The notes under the pieces: generated by a model
The model's database searches: none
Told to the model about the DNA's origin: nothing
What the model saw: the letters and a program-made list of their open reading frames with translations, nothing else
Program-made: the position numbers and the translations under genes
DNA from: Taenia hydatigena
Taxonomy: Eukaryota > Platyhelminthes > Cestoda > Cyclophyllidea > Taeniidae
Reading direction: 5' to 3'
DNA: 64,000 nucleotides
Assembly (NCBI GenBank): GCA_036345935.2
Contig: JADWOT020000003.1
Location: forward strand, 15,947,574-16,011,573
In this document: positions 57,373-64,000 of the stretch, piece after piece
Layout: the number at the start of each line of letters is the position of its first letter
How positions within the stretch are numbered: position 1 is the stretch's first letter

Positions 57373-57900
57373 CTGCGAGTTGTTCTCCAATGAGACTCCT
57401 ATTTCAGCCGGATCCACCACGGCCGGCCTGAAGACGGCACCCGAAAGCTTTTTCAAAGAACCGCTTCCTCGTCCTCCAATCTGCAAAGTTCCTTCCCTAC
57501 TCTGAGGCTGTCTTTGCCGACTCTTCTTTCTCCCCTTCTTCTGGTCTGAGGTAGTGGGCAAATCGGTCTCTTCCAACATTGATGCTGCGGGTCCAATCAA
57601 CTGGCGTCCGTGGTAGAACCAGGTCACACGGATGGGTCCATTGAAGGTGGGACTTGTGCGACACACCAGGCGTCCCTCAAGACCCTCTTCCAGGGGCACG
57701 CTCACTCGATGACCCGTCATGACCACCTCGTCCGTCTCAGTGCGTGATAGGGAGGTGAAATCGGCAAGCAGACGAGGGCGCATCATGAGGTCAACTTTGC
57801 CAGGACTTGGGCTAGGTGCTCCCACTATGGTGCTCTTTCTGCTACAAGTGTACGTACCCTTATCATTCTCGGTGAAGCCTTGGACCACCAGACGAGATAT
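57373..57900 (-). CDS. Exon 2 copy on the opposite strand (Ig1 end, Ig2 start)
   Basis: Reverse-complement twin of 10298-10825 with no difference over 528 bp. The acceptor ATTTTACAG and donor CGCAG|GTGATG are preserved, while the intron just beyond the donor already differs (GTGATGTGC instead of GTGATGTAC). It precedes the exon 3 copy in the correct order on the minus strand, so the two could be spliced together in phase 0 as in the main gene. Confidence 0.8.
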
Positions 57901-60900
57901 CTGTAAAATGCATAATTTTAGACAACTGAATCCAGCTTCACCAAAGATCTTGTCATCCGACAAATTCGTGTCCTTACCGTAACATGGTTTCAGGATTCTA
58001 ATGGTTTGTCTGCCACGTAAGCTCGTGAAAACCTTTCGAAAGGCGGGGTGATTTTTAATATTTTTTGGTTTTACATGCCGAAAAAACCACTGGTCCTGAC
58101 AGTCGTTTCAGACTTTCATATGCACTGACTTTTGACAATGGTTGAACGTTTCAGACGAGATAGGGGCTAAGGTAGCGCAAATCTGTTGTATTTCCAAATA
58201 ATTCATTTGATGAAAACATCAATGGAACGTCAATGGTGAAATTTCACTCCAATAATTTGGTTTATATTTAAAGAACCAAGAAACAGTAGGAATTTGTTTC
58301 CACCTCCGCGAAATGACCATGACTGTTTAGTGTTGTACAATGTCAAGCGTCCTTCTTTCTTTTTGAAGGTAGGATTAATTATACCGCTAGGATTTATTGC
58401 GATTCAGTGGAAGCTTTCGTTCCGATTGGAATCATAAGGCTCCTCCTTTTTGTTCCCTCTTTAATTGGTGCTACCCCTTTAAACGTGGTGGGTGAATTAA
58501 TTACTCGAGCATTTTTCATTGCGAATCTCACTCAAACTTAAATGTTCTTTTGCTCGGTAACTTTATGCAACCAAAGTATCTGATGATCTTTTATTTAAAA
58601 ACGCCTAAAACTGATTTAGGAACTTCAAAGTTGGCTCCTGATAACGGCCACATAATCCTAGTCCTAACGTTTTTCATTGTCTTTTCTGTTTCACAATGTC
58701 TCATTCAAAGCTTTGTATGCGCCACCAACACATCGGAATTCGCTACGTATTGGACCAAGTTAAGTAGCCTGAATGCCGTACTTTCCATTGGTCCTAACCT
58801 TGCCATGCATGCATACACACAAGTGAACCTGTCTGCCACTGTTAAAACACTCAGTAGAATGTGTTAATGCATTTCAAAATGAAACCTCTCATATCCTCCT
58901 CCTTACAACAACTTACATCGTGATGTATGATTTTCGCCAAACATTAGCCACTCTACTTCATTTCCCCCAGCTAAATGGCAATTCAAACGCAGAGTTAAAT
59001 GCAAGTTATTAAAATTGCTAGTTGCGAATTAGTTTCGCACTTTTGAATCACGAACACGTAACGTCTTTGTGCGTTCACAATTAATGCACACTAGCAGCGA
59101 AAATTGCAAAAATATTAATTTAAACAAACATTTTCCTTTTTTAAGTATCTTTGCATAGAATAGGGCAGACCTCCAGACTGCTAAAATCGGATGATTCCAC
59201 CAATGTAGTTGCAGACTACTGATCCAACGGGCAAACGGATTCGCTCAATCGGATTTACCATTCCACCCCAAAAGTAGAAGTTTCAAAGCCTTTTACCACA
59301 AATCATCACCCACATTTTAACTATTATAGTTACGAATTCCGTTCGGATGATAGCTGGATAGCTTTCTATTTGAAGCCTTTAATAAGCTGATTGTCTTGCT
59401 TGTTCGGTGGCTAAAAGATTCCTGGTAGTGCAAAACAGAACTTGTTTCCTTCTAGCCCTGTTTTGTTGACGTGCTGGCTGTTATTTAGGATTGGAACTCA
59501 AAACAAGTAACTTGTCAAATTGAATGGAAAACAAATGAGGCTTCAAGCCCCAACAATCTGGATGTGTGGCACTGGGCAGGTAATCAAAGAAACTACTAAG
59601 GAGTTTTACAGAAAGGGGGAATGTGATGACATCCAGATAAGTAGGATTTACCCCGCAGTAAAAAAGCTTGATCAGATGTATCCTCTAAAATTAGTCGCCA
59701 CAGTTGAGAATCCATTTGTTTTTTCCTTTAGTCAAATTTTGAGGCTCACCATCTGCTAAGCGGTCTCACATTTCAGTGGAATTCGCATTAAATTTCTCGA
59801 ACTTAGAGGATTGAGGTTAAAATGCGTGTAAAAGGTGGGATAAAAAGAACTTCTAGCCCAAAGTCAGTTTTCACACCACTGAGTCCTCTTTTTCCTTCAT
59901 AAATTATTCTGGCCGGACGATGGATTTCCTTCGACTACCTCTCATCAAATGTGCATCTTACGGGCCAGCGGAGGGATGGCAACATTTGGCCCTGCCGACT
60001 GACCCTAAAAACAATGCACACAAATGTGTAGTTGGAAATGAAATGTTAATCCTTAAGAATCCTACTGTCCTTGTAAATTAGACGACGTGCAGCTCTTCAA
60101 AATTGCATAACAGCAGAAGCGGTACGATGAAATGCACAAGTCGAATCGTGATTTCCGACTATTGCATCGATGCATGAAAGCCTGCTCCCGCGCTGCTTCC
60201 ACACGCAGTGTAGTGAATACCAAGTGTGTACCACTGCCAGCGCCAATGGTGGACAGGACACATGCCCTCGTGGTCCACGTCTGGCGCGCTTGATCGAGAT
60301 TTAGGTGAGCAATAGGAAGGAATGCGCATGAGCAACAGCGAGAACATTCGAGTGCAAAACAAAAGCTCCTACCGATGGTTTCATTTGTGGTCATTTTCCA
60401 CCCACCACAGCACCCATCATTGGAAAGACAACGAATGATCCTCCGTAAACTTAGGCAGAGAATTGGCCCTTTGACAGGAGCTAAATGATACGCACCAGGG
60501 GAAACTGACTCAACTAAAACGATTCGCTCGTATCTACAATAGATAAACACTGCAAAATTAGCCATCAAACAGGCGGTCTTTACTCCTTGAAATGTGCTCT
60601 GTTCCCTGAACTTAAAGCCTTTCCCTGATTTTATTCACGTGGTTTTTATTTACCACTTTTAGGATAATTCCTTGGCAAAATGCATTAGCCAGTCATTTTA
60701 CATTCTATTTGGGAGGCGTCAGTTCGACAATGAATGAGACTTGATAAATTATACCCTTTGTCCTCAAAATCGCGGTAGTACTCACTCACTCATTCACTGC
60801 TTCATTTGATTGAGTTGGTGCACCTCCTTTCAAACAGCCATTTTAGCGCACCCTTCGCTCATATGAAAAGTCGCGGTTAAAATTGACTTCAAAACTTGAA

Positions 60901-61074
60901 TTTGATGAGTACGTCTTCTCATATGATTCAACTGCTTGGTCTTTTAAGGCCCAAGAATGATTACCTTTTTGGGGCCATAAAATCGGCCGTATTAAGCAGA
61001 TCGTGTTAAATTTACCCGTTTTGGAAAAACTAATAATCTTTGCAATCTTTACCTAGTCAGATAAGGAACCTAGT

Positions 61075-63870
61075 CAGCATAGCGTGTCATGCTTAGGTTA
61101 CTTTAACAGAGTATATTCATTAATGGCCTTAGGAATGGTTCCACTTATGAACCGGATAGTGCTTCGTCCTGTGAGCAATTTATTAAACACCCATATGACA
61201 GGACTTGAGCTATCCAGCAAAGCTGACCGAATAAACAGGAATGCATTTAAGGCTTTCGAGCACAAAAGCGGGTGAGCATTTTGCAAGAACTAAAATGACG
61301 GCCAAATGACGACGGAGTCCGGAATGATTGTATGGACAGCTGAATGGTCGTGATTCTGCCCTCGTTAGCAGCCGTCTACAGGAAATGCACTGACTTCCAG
61401 AGAAACGATTTTATGCTCATTGAAAGCTACATCTCAAGTACATAAACGAAACCATGTTAATAGAGTCATTTGCGAATTGAGAAAACGGTCTTGTAATTCA
61501 CTGTCAAAACATAAGTGCTTTCCAAGTAACATTATTAATTTTGGCTTCCACAGGCCTGCTAAATGGTTTGTCAATGCGTGGGGAAAAATGCTATTTGACT
61601 AATTTGTCTGACCCATGAATCTTGTGTTTGCAAACCAATGAAATCTAAATGAATGGTTTCATTTAACCCTTCTTATGAGTAAATAAACTTTAGGACCAAA
61701 ATATTGGTAAAATGGGCTTGAATTCCTGATATGAATTTGATTTTTACGGCCGATAATGCCAAACGTAGACTAAGGTGGGTCACGTAAGCAATTTTCTTAA
61801 AATTTTTTTATTTTACCGCGTATTTCTTCCCATTAATTAGGATGCGATTACTCTCAAGTAGCCATAGACTGCATTCTCTATTCAGCGCTTACTCGGGGGT
61901 TTTTTGCTCTGGAAAATGAATTTCAGGCCTTAATGCACCCTGTAAACCTTATTTTGTGGTGTCAAACTCATCATCAATGAGAGGTCTCCACTACTTAGTA
62001 ATGTTTAAATTTATCCCTAAGTAATTAGTACATTTGATAAGGAAATACTTTGGGATAAAGTTGGAATGTGAGTTCCGATTTGGATCACAAATCAAACCTC
62101 TGGTTAGCAAGCAGTTTCAAATAGGTTCACATTTCAATTTATGTGAAGGGAGTGACAACAACTAATTATTGCATGGAATCGCTTTTCTTCTATCGTCAAT
62201 GCATATAGCATTCAATCACTTGACTTTCTACACAAAATCCTCAATTGGCTGAGATTTGTCACCACACAGTCCTATTCTGATTAAGTTATTCCTTTTCAAT
62301 GTGACAAGAAATCATTTGTAATCATGAATGAAATGTCTTCCCAAGTGTAATCTTGGAATAAGTTATGTGTAAAATTTAAACCATTTCTGCTTGGCAAGTT
62401 TCCCAACCATGCATTTCTTGAGGGTTAGGCTTCTGCTTCCCTTGGGTTGATACATGAAGAAAATGCTCTGGAAAAAAACCATGGCTCATGTTTCACTGGT
62501 TTTATTTAGCATTAAAAACTTAAGATATTAAAAAACTTATTGAAAAATTGACACATGTCTATGTTCTGCTGCCGGTATGGTTACAAACAATCGCGTTCGT
62601 TCGACAAGTACTTACAAGTTGCAAGTAATAATTGCAGCGATCTACACCGAAAACTTCACAAATCTATGGTCAACTGGGAACTACTTCAACTTCTAAATTA
62701 CTTCTCTGCTTACATGTAACTTCCAACTTGCTTTCCCGTTTGTCGAGCTGACCTCTGACTTGATTGAGAAGCATGTATTTGACTATACCGTCTTTTGCAA
62801 ATGCATTCTATAAAAATCTTCTGTATTTTGTAGTTTGGTGTTTTGTGTCCATTACTGACAAATCAATGCAGTTTCCGCAATAAAAATTCAAAGTGATTTT
62901 AATCAGATTAAGCTTCTATTGTCTTATAAAACATCAGTCCCGATGGTGAGTTTGTAGTCATGACAACACAGGCCGCTAAAGGTGATCATTTTGCCAATAG
63001 ATTTTGTACCGAGATAAGTAAAAAAAATGTGTTAACTTAACGTTAGTTTTCCCTAATAAAGCAAACAAATTGCCGACTTCCGCTTTATAAAAGCCCAGTT
63101 ACCTTGTTGTGCTGCTATTCTGCGCTGAAATCAGGAGTAGGCACTTCTGGCTATTTCAGATACTACTCAATAAAATGTGGGTGAGTGCCTTGTCGAGTTT
63201 CATGGACCTGTATGACAAACTTTTAGAAATCAGAAACTGCTATCTAGTTTTAACCAGTTATTTACATAATCATGCTGCATCTGTAGGCATTGAAAAAGTT
63301 AATTTTAACATGAAGTCGACAATTCAGTGTCGATTTTAACGCATATTTTGCACTGCTTGCAAATGCCTGACTGTCGCTTAAACATTAACAAAGTTTTTTG
63401 CCCACTAAATCTCAACTGACAGGCTAGATCCTTTTCCTATCTAACTTGCGTCTCTCTTTGATGTTTAAGCTTAATTGGTGGCTCAATAGAAACGTGTGCT
63501 TATACTTAGCCAAAAAATGCTGCCTTTCTTTACACCGAAAGTGGGCTTCAAGCAATTAAATTTCTGACCAGACTGAGCATCTAGGACTATGTGATTTGAC
63601 TTAGTAAAGCCAAACGCAACCTAACGCATAAAATGATTTTTTGAAACTTGATAATCATCTTGCCAACATTAGTAAAAGTTGGCACTATTTCTTTTGATGT
63701 TTATTTATAAGCGTTACCCTGTGTGTATTATTTCCATCCGCCAACCGATCTTTTGTCTGTAGGCAACAGTTATCTCCAATCTGAAATGCTAACAATATGA
63801 TAGACTCATTGCATGCTATATGTTCGCGTTTTTCATCACCAGAGACTCGTTTGTAAAGCACCTGAGCCAC
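61075..63870 (+). repeat. Direct repeat E, copy 2 (right edge)
   Basis: Same-orientation partner of intron-5 sequence 34270-37380, beginning about 100 bp outside the right arm and continuing to near the window end. It lacks the 28-bp tandem pair and most of the internal duplication. No exon was recognised. The frames at 61084-61286, 63109-63339 and 63685-63870 are unremarkable. Confidence 0.8.
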
Positions 63871-64000
63871 CTTTTAGTTCAAGTAGAAATCTTCCACACC
63901 TGGCAAGTAGCATAGAACAAGCAACTGCAAATTTGGTTGAAACGAATGCTCACTTGAGATGAGAATCCATTCGCAAGCCGTAAAATCTGCCACGCAGTTC

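Larger units (their letters stand above)
51950..60968 (-). repeat. Right arm of the 9-kb inverted duplication
   Basis: Reverse complement of 7230-16250, separated from it by 35.7 kb. It carries minus-strand copies of exons 2 and 3 with acceptors and donors intact, plus the flanking parts of introns 1 and 3. It contains no copy of exon 1, because the matching region starts downstream of that exon, and the equivalent position would be near 67.2 kb, outside the window. The inner 1 kb is the most diverged part. About 865 bp around 59564-60428 show no difference from the left arm by eye. Confidence 0.95.

Noticed and set aside
1..64000. LTR or LINE retrotransposons, CRISPR arrays, rRNA genes
   Set aside because: No reverse transcriptase, integrase or transposase motifs, no regularly spaced short repeats and no rRNA-like blocks were seen. 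The repeats present carry no enzyme ORF.

Overview
The window is one long metazoan locus, and by my reading it comes from a parasitic flatworm, most likely a tapeworm. The evidence for that is indirect. AT-rich introns of up to about 11 kb surround short GC-richer exons. No autonomous transposon ORF is visible. The first exon sits behind a splice acceptor that would suit spliced-leader trans-splicing. The encoded adhesion protein has immunoglobulin (Ig) domains carrying very long loop insertions. I would not defend a genus.

One protein-coding gene on the + strand fills positions 644-49076. I assembled nine exons from domain content, splice signals and phase: 644-988 (ATG at 656), 10298-10825, 14182-15155, 20644-21029, 32025-32361, 38184-38373, 43594-43830, 44603-44768 and 48739-49076. 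All eight junctions are phase-compatible (0, 0, 2, 1, 2, 0, 0, 1). The coding length is 3,489 nt, exactly 1,163 codons including the stop. The product is a 1,162-residue surface protein: signal peptide, five Ig domains, two fibronectin type III (FN3) domains and a short hydrophobic C-terminal tail that may be a GPI-attachment signal. It is probably a neural or epithelial cell-adhesion protein. I cannot name an orthologue.

The remarkable feature is a 9-kb inverted duplication. The left arm (about 7230-16250) lies inside the gene and carries exons 2 and 3, which encode the second half of Ig1, all of Ig2 and all of Ig3. The right arm (about 51950-60968) lies beyond the 3' end and carries the same two exons on the minus strand with all four splice sites intact. 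Between the arms exon 2 shows no nucleotide difference (528 bp). Exon 3 shows five differences in 974 bp, all synonymous. The first 310 bp of the following intron show 11 differences. This suggests the antisense copy is constrained or recently converted. Inversion of the 35.7 kb between the arms would place exons 4-9 on the minus strand in correct order behind the right-arm exons 2 and 3, so an inversion-switch arrangement is a testable idea.

The rest is intron and 3' flank full of older, diverged duplications of the locus itself: a direct duplication of the exon-4 region (20.2-24.3 kb and 25.0-29.5 kb, with a relic of exon 4 at 25190-25308); a direct pair between intron 5 and the far right edge (34.3-37.4 and 61.1-63.9 kb); and a collage of fragments of introns 1, 2, 4 and 5 at 49.4-51.9 kb. 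I found no RNA genes, CRISPR arrays or second complete gene.
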